64,000 bases of DNA from Nitrobacter vulgaris (GCF_002028545.1 NZ_MWPQ01000049.1:244383-308382), one strand, 5' to 3'. Counted from the stretch's first letter, positions 49,539 to 59,653 are shown. A program made the numbers and translations. Notes: generated by a model not told the origin, from the letters alone.

Positions 49539-52472
49539 ATGACGATGCCATATGAAACGATCCTCATCGTCGTTCTCGTGCTCCCTTTCGCCGGGAGCTG
49601 TCTTGCAGCGTTCCTTCAGAGCAACGCGCGCAACGCCGAAGCGTGGCTGGCCGGTGCGATTTCGCTGATCTGTCTGATGCTTCTGGTCGTGAGCTACCCC
49701 CATATCGTCAACGGAGGAGTCATCCGACATACCGTTGAATGGGTGCCCGAACTCGGTCTCAATTTCTATCTGAGGATGGACGGTTTCGCCTGGGTGCTCG
49801 CCGCACTGATCGCCAGCATCGGGTTCCTGGTGGTACTTTACGCCCGCTACTACTTGTCCCCCCAAGATCCCGTGCCGCGTTTTTTCTCGTTCCTGCTCGC
49901 CTTCATGGGGGCGATGCTCGGCATCGTCCTCTCTGGCAACCTGATCCAACTGGTTTTCTTCTGGGAGCTGACCAGCCTCTTTTCCTTTCTGCTGATCGGC
50001 TATTGGTACCAGACAGCGCAGGCGCGGGATGGCGCGCGCATGGCTCTGATTGTAACATCGGCCGGCGGATTTTGCCTGTTCGCCGGTATATTGATCCTCG
50101 GACATATCGTCGGCAGTTACGATCTCGATCGCGTTCTCGCGTCGGGCGACAAGATCCGCGCGCATTCGTTTTACATCCCGGCGCTCGTCCTCATCCTTCT
50201 CGGAGCCTTGACGAAAAGCGCACAGTTCCCGTTCCATTTCTGGCTGCCACAGGCGATGGCGGCACCGACGCCCGTTTCAGCCTATCTTCACTCCGCCACG
50301 ATGGTCAAAGGTGGGGTATTTCTTCTGGTGCGGCTCTGGCCTGCGCTGGGCGGAACGAACGAGTGGCTGTGGCTCGTGGGTTCGGCGGGACTTATCAGTT
50401 TCATACTTGGAGCGTTCATTGCTCTTTTCCAGCAGGATATGAAAGGACTGCTCGCCTACTCGACCATCAGTCATCTCGGGCTCATCACTCTGCTCATCGG
50501 TCTCGACTCACCGCTCGCACAGGTCGCCGCCATCTTTCACCTCATGAACCATGCGACGTTCAAGGCGTCGTTATTCATGGCGGCCGGGATCATCGACCAC
50601 GAAACCGGCACCCGCGACCTGCGCCGCCTGAGCGGCCTGCGGCGCTTCATGCCGATCACGGCAACGCTCGCGATGGTCGCTGCCGCCGCCATGGCTGGCG
50701 TCCCGTTGCTGAACGGCTTCTTGTCCAAGGAGATGTTTTTCGCCCAGACAATCGAGACTCACGACAACTCGTTGCTGGATCAGGCATTGCCCTACATCGT
50801 CACCATGGCAAGCATGTTCACGGTCGCTTACTCGCTGCGGTTCATAGCCGAAGTATTTTTCGGTCCCCCACCGCGAGAATTGTCACGCACACCGCATGAG
50901 CCGCCGTTCCTGATGCGCTTTCCCGTCGGGCTCCTCGTTCTTGCCTGTCTCCTCGTTGGCATTGTGCCCGGCCTTACAATCGGCCCCCTGCTCCGAACCG
51001 CGCTCCACGCTGTCCTCGGCGACGCCATTCCCACTTACAGCCTTGCAATCTGGCACGGCTTAACTCCCGAGTTCCTGATGAGCCTGGTCGCGATTTCCGG
51101 CGGCGTGGCCATCTATTTGACGTTCAGGTCATATCTGCTCGTTGCTGAAGGACCGCCACTGCTGCGGTATATCCAAGGTCAGCGCATTTTCGACCGCGTG
51201 CTCGTCGCCGTCTCGTGGCAGTTCGCAAGACGGTTAGAGGAGTTGCTTGGCACGCGCCGCTTGCAGCCACAGTTGCAGCTGCTGTTCTGCGCGGCTTTGC
51301 TGGTCGGCCTGGCGCCGATGTTCGCTCACGGCATCGAGTTTGGGGGAGAGGCGCGAACGTCTTTCAATGTCGCATTCGCGCTGATCTGGGCTATCGGATG
51401 CGCCTGCGCGCTGGCCGCGGCTTACCAGGGCAAATTCCATCGCTTTGCGGCTCTCATTTTCGTGGGCGGCGCGGGCCTGGTGACGTGTGTCAGCTTCGTT
51501 TGGCTAGCCGCGCCTGATCTCGCACTGACCCAGCTGGTGGTCGAGACCGTCACCACTGTATTGCTCCTTCTCGGGCTGCGTTGGCTGCCGAAACGCATCG
51601 AGAAATTTCCCGCGGCCGACCCGCCGGAACGCGATTCCAGTTGGCGCCGCTTCCGGGACATCGGCATCGCGACCGCGTTCGGAGCCGGTTTGGGGGCGCT
51701 GGCCTACGCGGTCATGACACGAGCGGAGCCTGACAGCATCGCGCGATTCTTTGTCGAGAACGCATACGCGCTAGGCGGCGGGACCAACATTGTAAATGTC
51801 ATTCTTGTAGACTTTCGTGCGTTCGACACCTTCGGCGAGATCACCGTGCTCGGCATCGTCGCGCTGACCGTCTATGCATTGCTGCGGCGATTTCGGCCTG
51901 CTGCCGAAAGCATTTCCGTGCCGGAGCAGCAGCACAGTCAAGATCTCTACGATGAGGCTCAACCCACTCGAGAGAAGGGTGACACGCTCAGGAGCGCGAT
52001 GACCATCCCTCGGCTCATGATGGCCCTGCTTTTCCCGGTGATTTGCACGACCGCGATTTTCCTCCTTCTGCGAGGACATGACCTGCCAGGAGGCGGATTT
52101 GTCGCGGGCATCACGATGGCCGTGGCATTCATCCTCCAGTACGTCGCTCGCGGAACCACCTGGACGGAGGAACACCTGCGCATTCTGCCTGTGCACTGGA
52201 TGGGCGCGGGCCTACTCATAACGGCCTGCGTGGGGGCGGCCGCCTGGTTGTTCGAACGGCCTTTCCTGAGTTCGTCGTTCTCATACCTCGAAGTTCCCTG
52301 GATCGGCTCGATTCCTCTGGCGAGCGCACTGCTGTTCGACATCGGCGTATTTGCATTGGTCGTCGGCGCCACTGTCCTGATGTTGATCGCGATCGCGCAT
52401 CAGACCGTGCGCAGTCATCGGACGCCTTCCAGCCGTGCATCCGCCGCCTCTCCAACGGCTGAGGTGGGGTAG
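49539..52472 (+). CDS. mrpA: Mrp cation/proton antiporter subunit A with fused subunit B domain
   Basis: 977 residues from the ATG at 49539. The open frame starts at 49173, but the extra part has no hydrophobic character. More than twenty membrane helices. The NuoL-like core contains ALTKSAQFPFHFWLPQAMAAPTPVSAYLHSATMVKGGVFLL. The C-terminal ~150 residues are an MrpB (MnhB) domain: RLMMALLFPVICTTAIFLLLRGHDLPGGGFVAGITMAVAFILQYVARG. With subunits C-G it forms a sodium/potassium-proton antiporter for pH and sodium homeostasis. First gene of the operon. Confidence 0.95.
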   Translation: MTMPYETILIVVLVLPFAGSCLAAFLQSNARNAEAWLAGAISLICLMLLVVSYPHIVNGGVIRHTVEWVPELGLNFYLRMDGFAWVLAALIASIGFLVVLYARYYLSPQDPVPRFFSFLLAFMGAMLGIVLSGNLIQLVFFWELTSLFSFLLIGYWYQTAQARDGARMALIVTSAGGFCLFAGILILGHIVGSYDLDRVLASGDKIRAHSFYIPALVLILLGALTKSAQFPFHFWLPQAMAAPTPVSAYLHSATMVKGGVFLLVRLWPALGGTNEWLWLVGSAGLISFILGAFIALFQQDMKGLLAYSTISHLGLITLLIGLDSPLAQVAAIFHLMNHATFKASLFMAAGIIDHETGTRDLRRLSGLRRFMPITATLAMVAAAAMAGVPLLNGFLSKEMFFAQTIETHDNSLLDQALPYIVTMASMFTVAYSLRFIAEVFFGPPPRELSRTPHEPPFLMRFPVGLLVLACLLVGIVPGLTIGPLLRTALHAVLGDAIPTYSLAIWHGLTPEFLMSLVAISGGVAIYLTFRSYLLVAEGPPLLRYIQGQRIFDRVLVAVSWQFARRLEELLGTRRLQPQLQLLFCAALLVGLAPMFAHGIEFGGEARTSFNVAFALIWAIGCACALAAAYQGKFHRFAALIFVGGAGLVTCVSFVWLAAPDLALTQLVVETVTTVLLLLGLRWLPKRIEKFPAADPPERDSSWRRFRDIGIATAFGAGLGALAYAVMTRAEPDSIARFFVENAYALGGGTNIVNVILVDFRAFDTFGEITVLGIVALTVYALLRRFRPAAESISVPEQQHSQDLYDEAQPTREKGDTLRSAMTIPRLMMALLFPVICTTAIFLLLRGHDLPGGGFVAGITMAVAFILQYVARGTTWTEEHLRILPVHWMGAGLLITACVGAAAWLFERPFLSSSFSYLEVPWIGSIPLASALLFDIGVFALVVGATVLMLIAIAHQTVRSHRTPSSRASAASPTAEVG

Positions 52473-52810
52473 TGGAGATCGTACTCGCGATTGGCATCGG
52501 CGTGCTTGCGGGGTCGGGCGTGTGGTTGTTGCTTCGGCCGCGCACGTTCCAGGTGATCATCGGCCTGTCATTGCTCTCTTATGCGGTCAATCTTTTCATT
52601 ATCGCGATGGGGCGGCTTAAAATCGGCGCCGCTCCGATCCTGGGGACGCACGCATCTGATGACATCGCCAGCCTTCCGGATCCGTTACCACAAGCCCTCG
52701 TTCTCACGGCCATCGTCATCAGCTTCGCGACCACTGCGCTATTTCTGGTCGTACTGCTCGCATCCCGCGGCCTGACGGGAACCGACCACGTCGACGGACG
52801 GGAGCCGTAG
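52472..52810 (+). CDS. mrpC: Mrp antiporter subunit C
   Basis: 112 residues from a GTG that overlaps the mrpA stop by one base (TAGTG). Three membrane helices; NuoK-like, with FQVIIGLSLLSYAVNLFIIAMGRL and DPLPQALVLTAIVISFATTALFLVVLLA. Structural subunit of the Mrp complex. Confidence 0.95.
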   Translation: MEIVLAIGIGVLAGSGVWLLLRPRTFQVIIGLSLLSYAVNLFIIAMGRLKIGAAPILGTHASDDIASLPDPLPQALVLTAIVISFATTALFLVVLLASRGLTGTDHVDGREP

Positions 52811-52812
52811 TC

Positions 52813-54420
52813 GTGAACCATCTGATGATCGCACCGATCGTGCTGCCGTTGTTCGCCGCCGCGATCATGCTGGCTCTCGGAGGAGAGCAGCGCCGCAACG
52901 TCAGCGCCGCACTTAGTATCGTGACGACGTTCGCGCTGGTGGCGATTTCCATCATACTCCTGCGCGCCGCCGATGTTGCCCCGACGGGCGTCGCGGGCGT
53001 CTATCGCCTGGGCGACTGGCCAGCTCCCTTCGCCATCGTACTCGTTGTGGATCGGCTGGCCACGCTCATGCTGCTGCTAACCAGTCTCCTCGCAGCGGCG
53101 GCGGCTGTATTCTCTCTGGCGCGCTGGCATCGCGCGGGGGTGCTGTTCCATCCCTTGTTTCAGCTCCTGCTAATGGGAATCAACGGTGCTTTCCTCACTG
53201 GCGATCTCTTCAACCTGTTCGTTTTCGTCGAGGTTCTGCTTGCGGCTTCCTACGGTCTGGCGCTGCACGGCTCGGGAACGGCCAGGGTCAAGGCCGGGTT
53301 ACATTATATCGTTGTCAACCTCGCGGCGTCGCTGCTGTTTCTGATCGGCGTCAGCCTGATCTACGGCGTGACCGGCACGCTCAACATGGCGGATCTGGCC
53401 ACCCGCATTCCGGCGGTCAGCGCGGCGGACCGCGGACTGCTGGAGGCAGGAGCGGGCATCCTTGGCATTGCGTTTCTCGTCAAGGCCGGAATGTGGCCGC
53501 TGTGCTTTTGGCTCCCAAGCACCTATGCGGCCGCGCCACCGCCTGTAGCGGCGATTTTCGCCGTCCTGACGAAGGTCGGCGCCTACGTCGTGCTGCGGCT
53601 ATCGCTGCTGTTGTTCGGTGATGATGCGGGAGCGTCGGCGCAATTTGGCGATCATTTGCTGCTGCTAGGAGGCATGGCGACCGTGGCGTTCGGTGCGATC
53701 GGGAGCCTCGCGTCGCAGGACATGGCGCGACTCGCCGCCTTCTCGGTGCTGGTATCGTCGGGCACAATACTGGCCGCCATCGGTTTGGGACAAGTGGGCG
53801 TGACCGGCGCCGCCCTGTTCTACCTCATCAGCTCGACACTCGGTCTGGGTGCTTTTTTTCTCCTGATCGAACTGGTCGAGCGTGGCCGCGAACCGGGTGC
53901 TGACGTACTTGCGGTCACCCGGGAACTCTATGGCGATGAGGATGATTCCGAGATTTTGCCGGAAACCGGAATTGCGATCCCGGCGACGATCGGTATCCTT
54001 GGTGTGGCTTTCATCGGCTGCGCCGTCGTCATTTCGGGCTTGCCGCCCCTCTCCGGCTTCGTCGCTAAATTCGCGATCCTGACGGCCACCCTCCACTCTC
54101 CGATCGGCGCCCTCTCCCCCGCCACATGGATTTTTCTTTTCCTGTTGATCGTTTCAGGACTTGCGGCGCTGATCGCCATGACGCGCGCCGGCATCCGTTC
54201 GTTCTGGGTTTCGCCGGAACGCACCATACCACGCGTCCGCCTTATCGAGATGGCGCCTGTTGCGGCCCTCTTGCTGCTTTGCGCAGTTCAGACGGTTAAG
54301 GCGGGTCCGGTTATGCGATTCATGCAGGCGACGGCGCAATCGCTGCATGCTCCTCACCACTATGTCCGGGGAGTTCTGGATTCTCCGATCAAGCCCGACG
54401 ACTCAAGGGGGCCGACATGA
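52813..54420 (+). CDS. mrpD: Mrp antiporter subunit D
   Basis: 535 residues from a GTG two bases after mrpC. NuoM/N-like channel subunit with about 14 membrane helices. Conserved segments are TGDLFNLFVFVEVLLAASYGLALHG, FLVKAGMWPLCFWLPSTYAAAPPPVAAIFAVLTKVGAYVVLRL (channel lysines) and SGLPPLSGFVAKFAIL. It overlaps mrpE by four bases. Confidence 0.95.
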   Translation: MNHLMIAPIVLPLFAAAIMLALGGEQRRNVSAALSIVTTFALVAISIILLRAADVAPTGVAGVYRLGDWPAPFAIVLVVDRLATLMLLLTSLLAAAAAVFSLARWHRAGVLFHPLFQLLLMGINGAFLTGDLFNLFVFVEVLLAASYGLALHGSGTARVKAGLHYIVVNLAASLLFLIGVSLIYGVTGTLNMADLATRIPAVSAADRGLLEAGAGILGIAFLVKAGMWPLCFWLPSTYAAAPPPVAAIFAVLTKVGAYVVLRLSLLLFGDDAGASAQFGDHLLLLGGMATVAFGAIGSLASQDMARLAAFSVLVSSGTILAAIGLGQVGVTGAALFYLISSTLGLGAFFLLIELVERGREPGADVLAVTRELYGDEDDSEILPETGIAIPATIGILGVAFIGCAVVISGLPPLSGFVAKFAILTATLHSPIGALSPATWIFLFLLIVSGLAALIAMTRAGIRSFWVSPERTIPRVRLIEMAPVAALLLLCAVQTVKAGPVMRFMQATAQSLHAPHHYVRGVLDSPIKPDDSRGPT

Positions 54421-54905
54421 CCCGCCTGCTGCCGTTTCCCATAGTTAGCGCCAGTCTCCTTGCTTTCTGGCTGCTGCTCAATCAGACGCTTTCGCCGGGG
54501 CATTTTCTTTTAGGCAGCGCCGGGGCCCTTATCGGCGGATGGGGGCTCGCAGCATTGCAGCCGCCGAAAGCGTATCCACGGCGACCGGATCGAATCCTCC
54601 TTCTCGCTGCTCTCGTCTTCGTCGACATCGTGAAATCCAATATCGCCGTCGCCCGCATCATCCTCGGGACGAAACGAAAAGAAAGGACTGCGGGCTTTGT
54701 GGAAATCCCGCTTGAACTTCGCGATCCTTATGGGCTGGCGGCGCTCGCTTGCATCATCACATCGACGCCGGGGACTCTATGGGTGGACTTCAACGAAGCC
54801 AGCGGCATCTTGACCATCCATGTCCTTGATCTGGTCAATGAATCCGAATGGGTCGGCCTTATCAAGGAGCGTTACGAACGGCGGCTGATGGAGATCTTCA
54901 CATGA
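54417..54905 (+). CDS. mrpE: Mrp antiporter subunit E
   Basis: 162 residues. Two membrane helices near the N-terminus, then the conserved cytoplasmic part with DIVKSNIAVARIILG, AALACIITSTPGTLWVDF and LTIHVLDLVNE. It overlaps both neighbours by four bases. Confidence 0.93.
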   Translation: MTRLLPFPIVSASLLAFWLLLNQTLSPGHFLLGSAGALIGGWGLAALQPPKAYPRRPDRILLLAALVFVDIVKSNIAVARIILGTKRKERTAGFVEIPLELRDPYGLAALACIITSTPGTLWVDFNEASGILTIHVLDLVNESEWVGLIKERYERRLMEIFT

Positions 54906-55180
54906 GCATGATGCTCGCCTGGTCGGTCACCACGGCACAGATCCTGCTCGGCTGCGCGATGGCATGCGCCGCCTTCCGCATCCTCCGGGGACCAAGAGCA
55001 CAGGATCGCGTCGTCGGCTTCGACAGCCTGTATGTGAATGCAATGCTGCTGCTTCTCACCTTCGGCATAAGAACAGGCAGCACGCTTTACTTCGAAGCAG
55101 CCTTGATCATCGCTCTGCTTGGTTTCGTGAGCACTGTGGTCCTTGCCAAATTCCTGCTTCGCGGGGAGGTCATCGAGTGA
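54902..55180 (+). CDS. mrpF: Mrp antiporter subunit F
   Basis: 92 residues from the ATG overlapping the mrpE stop. Three membrane helices, with FRILRGPRAQDRVVGFDSLYVNAMLLLLTFGIRTGSTLYFEAALIIALLGFVSTVVLAKFLLRGEVIE, the full MrpF pattern. Tightly coupled to mrpE and mrpG. Confidence 0.93.
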   Translation: MSMMLAWSVTTAQILLGCAMACAAFRILRGPRAQDRVVGFDSLYVNAMLLLLTFGIRTGSTLYFEAALIIALLGFVSTVVLAKFLLRGEVIE

Positions 55181-55581
55181 GTGCAGCAGGCGAACTTTCT
55201 GCGCTGCCAGCCGTCCTGACGGCGGTTTTCCTGGTCAGCGGAGCTGCGGTCACGTTGGTCGGCGCGCTCGGCCTGCTACGCCTCCGGACCTTTTACGAAC
55301 GGGTCCACGCGCCCACCCTGGGAACCACTTTGGGAACAGCCTTCATCGCCATCGCGTCGATGATCTACTTCTCCGCGCTAGGAACGGGTCCGGTCCTGCA
55401 CGAGCTCCTTATCATTGTTCTCGTCATCACAACGACCCCGATCGGCCTGATGATTCTGGTCAATGCTGCACTTTTTCGGGATAAACTCGAAAACGACGGA
55501 GCGCTTCAGCGACATGCAAAAGACGGCATCGCTGATCCGTTGTTGGACAAGGGAGCGCCGCAAGAGCCCCGCGCGGAGTAA
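55177..55581 (+). CDS. mrpG: Mrp antiporter subunit G
   Basis: 134 residues from the GTG that overlaps the mrpF stop (GTGA). Three membrane helices; the signature is GALGLLRLRTFYERVHAPTLGTTLGT, followed by ELLIIVLVITTTPIGLMILVNAALFRD. The C-terminal 30 residues are polar and variable. Last gene of the Mrp operon; no clear terminator follows. Confidence 0.93.
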   Translation: MSAAGELSALPAVLTAVFLVSGAAVTLVGALGLLRLRTFYERVHAPTLGTTLGTAFIAIASMIYFSALGTGPVLHELLIIVLVITTTPIGLMILVNAALFRDKLENDGALQRHAKDGIADPLLDKGAPQEPRAE

Positions 55582-55618
55582 GCATAAAAAAGGATGCAGG
55601 GCATCCCGCGTCGGCAGC

Positions 55619-55837
55619 CTAGGAGATTTCGGTCGAAAGTTCCCGGTCGGACCTGTGCTCAAGGTCTCCGTTCACCTGCTTGACGTAAAGACCACGCTGC
55701 AACACCTGAACTTTCCGGTGATCCGAGACGGGGATATTCGTAATCAGACCTGAGTGCAGCGCTCGCCTCCATGCCTCAAGCTCGGTGGGCGCGGCTGCAC
55801 CGATGCGTTGATCCTGATAGAATAAAGCGTATGCCAT
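55619..55837 (-). CDS. Small protein of unknown function
   Basis: 72 residues: it starts MAYALFYQDQRIGAAAPTELEAWRRALHSGLI and ends with a polar segment. No membrane helix, no known motif. Convergent with mrpG, with 37 bases between their stops. Base use looks coding, but I recognise no family. Confidence 0.5.
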   Translation of the reverse strand: MAYALFYQDQRIGAAAPTELEAWRRALHSGLITNIPVSDHRKVQVLQRGLYVKQVNGDLEHRSDRELSTEIS

Positions 55838-55933
55838 TGTTCTTTCCCTCTCTCCTGCGAACTAACAACGTTGAGGAAGGAAAATCGTCTCCTCCGCACC
55901 GGCGCCGCCTCATTCACTTTCAGATGAAAGAGT

Positions 55934-56116
55934 CTACCCCCGGGTCACCGCCACGGTGGTGCCGGACGTATAGCTCGAGAGCAGATCAGCCAGCATGACA
56001 TAGGCAGTTGCCAGTTCGGCGGGCTGCCCGGGGCGCTTCATCGGAACCTGCTTGCCAAAGTCGGTCACGATCTCCTCCGGCATGGTCGAGGGAATCAAGG
56101 GGACACCTTCGATCAA
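55934..56116 (-). pseudogene. C-terminal remnant of a short-chain dehydrogenase/reductase
   Basis: About 60 residues that match only the last quarter of an SDR: PLIPSTMPEEIVTDFGKQVPMKRPGQPAELATAYVMLADLLSSYTSGTTVAVTRG. The usual TGG end is TRG, and the catalytic YxxxK and nucleotide-binding TGxxxGxG are missing. Upstream on the minus strand the lipocalin-like gene begins its own frame at once. So this is a truncated remnant, probably from a deletion. Confidence 0.75.
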
Positions 56117-57207
56117 TAACCTGTCATTTCGAGATACCCGACACCATGGTGGGTGCCCGTGAAACTCACCGGGCCTTCCCAGTAGGAAAAACGCGTTCCC
56201 ATCCAGCTCTTTGGATTCAGCGGGACCGTTTCGATCGTCAGCGCCCGATCGCGAACGACGATACGCCAGCTTGTCGGCAGCATGCGATCCGCGACTTCTG
56301 TTGTGACTGTCGGGATCATATCAATGGACCTGGAAGCGAGCGCTACCGACCGTCCATCCAGTCCGGTCCAGTTACCCGTAAGGTAGGGCTGACCTTGGGC
56401 TTGTCGCAGGCGATACAGCATCAGTTTTTCGCCGGTCTCAAGGTGCAACGAGAACCAATCCCATCCCGTCTGATCCGAGGCCAGCGGCTGGCTGCTCCAT
56501 TCGCGGTCCATCCAGGCCTGTCCGGTAACATTGACGGGCTTGCCGTCGATCGTGACGGTCCCGGCCGCCGTGAAATGCGGCTGGCTGTAATAGTAGGACG
56601 CCTGCCCACGTTCGGATTTCGCGCTGTAGCCGGCCTCGCCCTGGAGCACGAGAGCTCTGTCTGCCTCAAGCCTCAGCGCATAACTGAACTCTGCACTCGA
56701 TGCGTTGACCTCAAGCGGCGCGACGTTCATCGCCGACATACGATCGATCCCGCGCATTTGCCATGAATCGATCCAGCCGTGAAAGGGAGCCGCTTCCACG
56801 CCGGCCTGGCCCACGCCGCCGCGTGCAAACGCTTCGCTATAGAGATGCGTATCGGCGCGGGTTACGGCGGCATGGCCCATCCAGACTTGCTGGTTCGCCC
56901 AACCTTCGCGTTGCGGTCCTGGCTGAATCGCCTGGCGAAACAACGTCCACTGCACGCCGAGCGCCTGGCCGGCGCTGTCTTTGAGATTGGCGGTGAGATA
57001 CCACCATTCGATGCGGTAATCCGGATGCGGGCCGTGATCGTAGGGAAATTCGAAACTCCTGCCGGGTATCACCGAAGCGAATCCGGAAGCATCACCACCA
57101 AGTCCAGCGAAATTCTGAGCCAGCGAGGTTCTTCGTCCGAAACCGAGAACGGCAAGCCCCGTCGCAAACGCACGGCGCGAGATTTTTGCATTAGCGCTCA
57201 TTGGCAA
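56113..57207 (-). CDS. Lipocalin-like (AttH/CrtC-type) exported protein
   Basis: 364 residues. A Tat-type signal (SRRAFATGLAVLGFG) is followed by a beta-rich lipocalin-like domain with FPYDHGPHPDYRIEWWYLTANL, GHAAVTRADTHLYSEAFARGG and VTGQAWMDREWSSQPL, typical of the CrtC/AttH family. The gene overlaps the FtsX-type permease gene upstream by 17 bases. In other genomes AttH-like proteins go with an ABC exporter (AttEFG), so it likely acts in the periplasm with the permease. Cargo unknown; carotenoid hydratase activity is not implied. Confidence 0.88.
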   Translation of the reverse strand: MPMSANAKISRRAFATGLAVLGFGRRTSLAQNFAGLGGDASGFASVIPGRSFEFPYDHGPHPDYRIEWWYLTANLKDSAGQALGVQWTLFRQAIQPGPQREGWANQQVWMGHAAVTRADTHLYSEAFARGGVGQAGVEAAPFHGWIDSWQMRGIDRMSAMNVAPLEVNASSAEFSYALRLEADRALVLQGEAGYSAKSERGQASYYYSQPHFTAAGTVTIDGKPVNVTGQAWMDREWSSQPLASDQTGWDWFSLHLETGEKLMLYRLRQAQGQPYLTGNWTGLDGRSVALASRSIDMIPTVTTEVADRMLPTSWRIVVRDRALTIETVPLNPKSWMGTRFSYWEGPVSFTGTHHGVGYLEMTGY

Positions 57208-59653
57208 AGATCTTGATCAGCACCGCCGGGGGCAGCCGCATCAGCCGGACGACCGGAATCAGCGTCGCCAGCAGCGACGCAAACATCGCCACGCCGACAA
57301 GCTCGGCGAGATGCAGCGGAAAGACATGGAACGGCAGGCGCCAGCCAAATGCTCTGACGTTGACCACCGCGATCAGGCACCACGCCACCAGCAAGCCGAG
57401 CGGCAGCGCCAACATCGCGGTGATGAACGCAATGGACATTGTCTTGAGAAGCTCAATGCCGGCCAGCTGCCGCCTTGTCACCCCAAGCGCCCACAACGGC
57501 GCCAGTTGTGGAAGACGGGAACTGCTGAGGGTCAGCAGGCTAGTGAACAACGCAACTCCGGCGACACCCAGCGTAAACATGTTCAGTGCAGCGGTCACCG
57601 CGAACGTGCGGTTGAAAATCCCTGTCGATTCCATCTTCAGCGCCGATTGATCGGAGAGGCGGCTTTCGTCGAGATGAAATGCCTTGCGCATGTCATCGAT
57701 CAACGGCCCGATCTTGCCGGGGGTCACGCGCAAGCCGAACCGGGTCCGCGGCAGATCTGGAAATCGGCCTGTGAAGGCGTCGATATTGACGGCGATCTGC
57801 CCCTTAGCATTACCGTAATCGGCATAGATAGCTGCGACACGCAGGGACCAGATGCCGGTGGGCGTACTGACGCCGAGTCGGTCACCAAGCCGTAGTTTCA
57901 GTCTCCGTGCCAACTGCTCACTCACGAGGGCGCCCTCGCCTGACTTGACGTCATCCCACGCATTCGACCGCGACTCCAACAATGGCCAACGGTCGCGATA
58001 GGTGGCGTGATCGGCGAGGCCAAGAACCTCCACCGGCCAGCCCCCGATCTCGATCTCGGCGCGGCCGCTCGGCAGGATGGCAGTGACCTCCGGCCGCGAG
58101 CGCAGCCGTGCTTCGATATCGCGAGCTTGGGCATCACTGAAGGCGTTCACATAGACGTCCGCAGCGAGCCGGCCGTCCAGCCATGCGGCGAAGGTTTTAC
58201 TGAAACTCTCCACCATGGTTCCCACGCCGACGTTAACCGCGAGCACGAGCAGCAAGGCCATCAGTGCTAGCGACAGTCCGGGAAGTTGCTGACGGCTGTC
58301 CGCCCAGAACCACATCACAAGCGGCTGCCGCGAGCTTCGCTCGCCGATGCGCAGCACGACTTCGAGCAGCACAGGGAGCGCAAGCGCCGCACCCAGCAGC
58401 AGCGCCGCCAGCACCGCGAATCCTGAGATCAGCGAGCCGCCGACTAACAGAACGGTGATTGCCGCAACAAGCATCGCGACGGCCATGACGCCTTGATAGC
58501 CCAGCCATCGCCGCTGTGATTGCTGCCATGCATAAGGTTGCGCCATCGCGAGAACCGAAAGACGGACGACTTTCAAGAGGCTTGTCGACGACGCAGCCAA
58601 TGTACCGACGGCGCTCATTGCCAAGCCTGCGATCCACCATTCGGGTCTGAGAGCCAGCGCCCCGGAAACCCGCGCGCCATACAGCCCGTTCAGACTCGCA
58701 GCGACATTGGGCAGTAACGCCGCGGCGATCAGATATCCGCAGACCAATCCGACCAGGCCGCCGGCGATGGCCAGGACCAGCAGCTCGATCAGCACCACAC
58801 CGTTCAACTTCCGGGACGATACTCCGCAAGCGCGAAGGGTCCGGAGCATCGGCATACGCTGCTCGAAGGCCAAGCCGACCGCCGAATAGACGATAAAGAG
58901 TCCAACAAGAAACGATAGCAGCCCGAAGGCCGACAGGTTGAGATGAAAGCTGTCGGTCAGACGTTCAAGATCGGTTTCGGCGTCCGCCGCGACATACCTG
59001 AGCATGTCGCCAGTGACAGCCTCAAGCAGCGGCGGCTGGCTGCGCGTGTTGCCAATCAACAGACGCGAGAGCCGACCTTGCATGTGAAGAGTGCTTTGCG
59101 CAAATCCGATATCGACGATCACGACACCCGGTGCGAGCTGCGCGTGAACCTTGAGCGGCGGCAGTAGCGCCCCGTCATCCGTGACAAGGACCGTTCCTTC
59201 CGTCCCGGTCAGCGCGATCAATGTCTCCGGCGCGACCAAAGTCTCACCGGGAGGCCCGATGAACGATTTCAGATCCGCCGCGCCGATCGCCGGGATCGAC
59301 CCTGCCTGCGCTGGAAACGTTACCGGCTCGATTCCCAACAGACGCAATGGCCTTCCCTGAATGCGAATTCGTCCTTCGACGACAGGTGAGACTTGCCATC
59401 CCGCCCGCCGGAGATCGACGAAAAGCTGCTGAGAAAATGTGGAATCACGCTGCCCGACCAGCATCGCGGGTCGAGAACCGCCAAAGACCGCCGCGGCCCG
59501 ATCGTAGCTGGTGCGAGCCTGCTGGTTCAATGCCTCTACGCCACTCCACAGTGCCGTCGCGGAGATCAGACCTACCATGAGTGTCGTCAGTTGCAGCGGA
59601 TGCCGGCGCCAATGGCTAAGCATCACCGCAAGGATCCAATACCCTTGCTTCAC
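57191..59653 (-). CDS. FtsX-type ABC transporter permease (two-module)
   Basis: 820 residues from a GTG at 59653 that overlaps the stop of the ATPase gene (GTGA). Two FtsX modules: one N-terminal helix and three helices near 225-360, then a second set with large periplasmic domains, ending with three helices. LPGLSLALMALLLVLAVNVGVGTMVESF begins the second module. This is the MacB/LolC-like class, acting as a mechanotransducing or lipoprotein-handling ABC system rather than a classic importer. Partner of the ATPase upstream and the lipocalin-like protein downstream. Confidence 0.9.
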   Translation of the reverse strand: MKQGYWILAVMLSHWRRHPLQLTTLMVGLISATALWSGVEALNQQARTSYDRAAAVFGGSRPAMLVGQRDSTFSQQLFVDLRRAGWQVSPVVEGRIRIQGRPLRLLGIEPVTFPAQAGSIPAIGAADLKSFIGPPGETLVAPETLIALTGTEGTVLVTDDGALLPPLKVHAQLAPGVVIVDIGFAQSTLHMQGRLSRLLIGNTRSQPPLLEAVTGDMLRYVAADAETDLERLTDSFHLNLSAFGLLSFLVGLFIVYSAVGLAFEQRMPMLRTLRACGVSSRKLNGVVLIELLVLAIAGGLVGLVCGYLIAAALLPNVAASLNGLYGARVSGALALRPEWWIAGLAMSAVGTLAASSTSLLKVVRLSVLAMAQPYAWQQSQRRWLGYQGVMAVAMLVAAITVLLVGGSLISGFAVLAALLLGAALALPVLLEVVLRIGERSSRQPLVMWFWADSRQQLPGLSLALMALLLVLAVNVGVGTMVESFSKTFAAWLDGRLAADVYVNAFSDAQARDIEARLRSRPEVTAILPSGRAEIEIGGWPVEVLGLADHATYRDRWPLLESRSNAWDDVKSGEGALVSEQLARRLKLRLGDRLGVSTPTGIWSLRVAAIYADYGNAKGQIAVNIDAFTGRFPDLPRTRFGLRVTPGKIGPLIDDMRKAFHLDESRLSDQSALKMESTGIFNRTFAVTAALNMFTLGVAGVALFTSLLTLSSSRLPQLAPLWALGVTRRQLAGIELLKTMSIAFITAMLALPLGLLVAWCLIAVVNVRAFGWRLPFHVFPLHLAELVGVAMFASLLATLIPVVRLMRLPPAVLIKIFANER

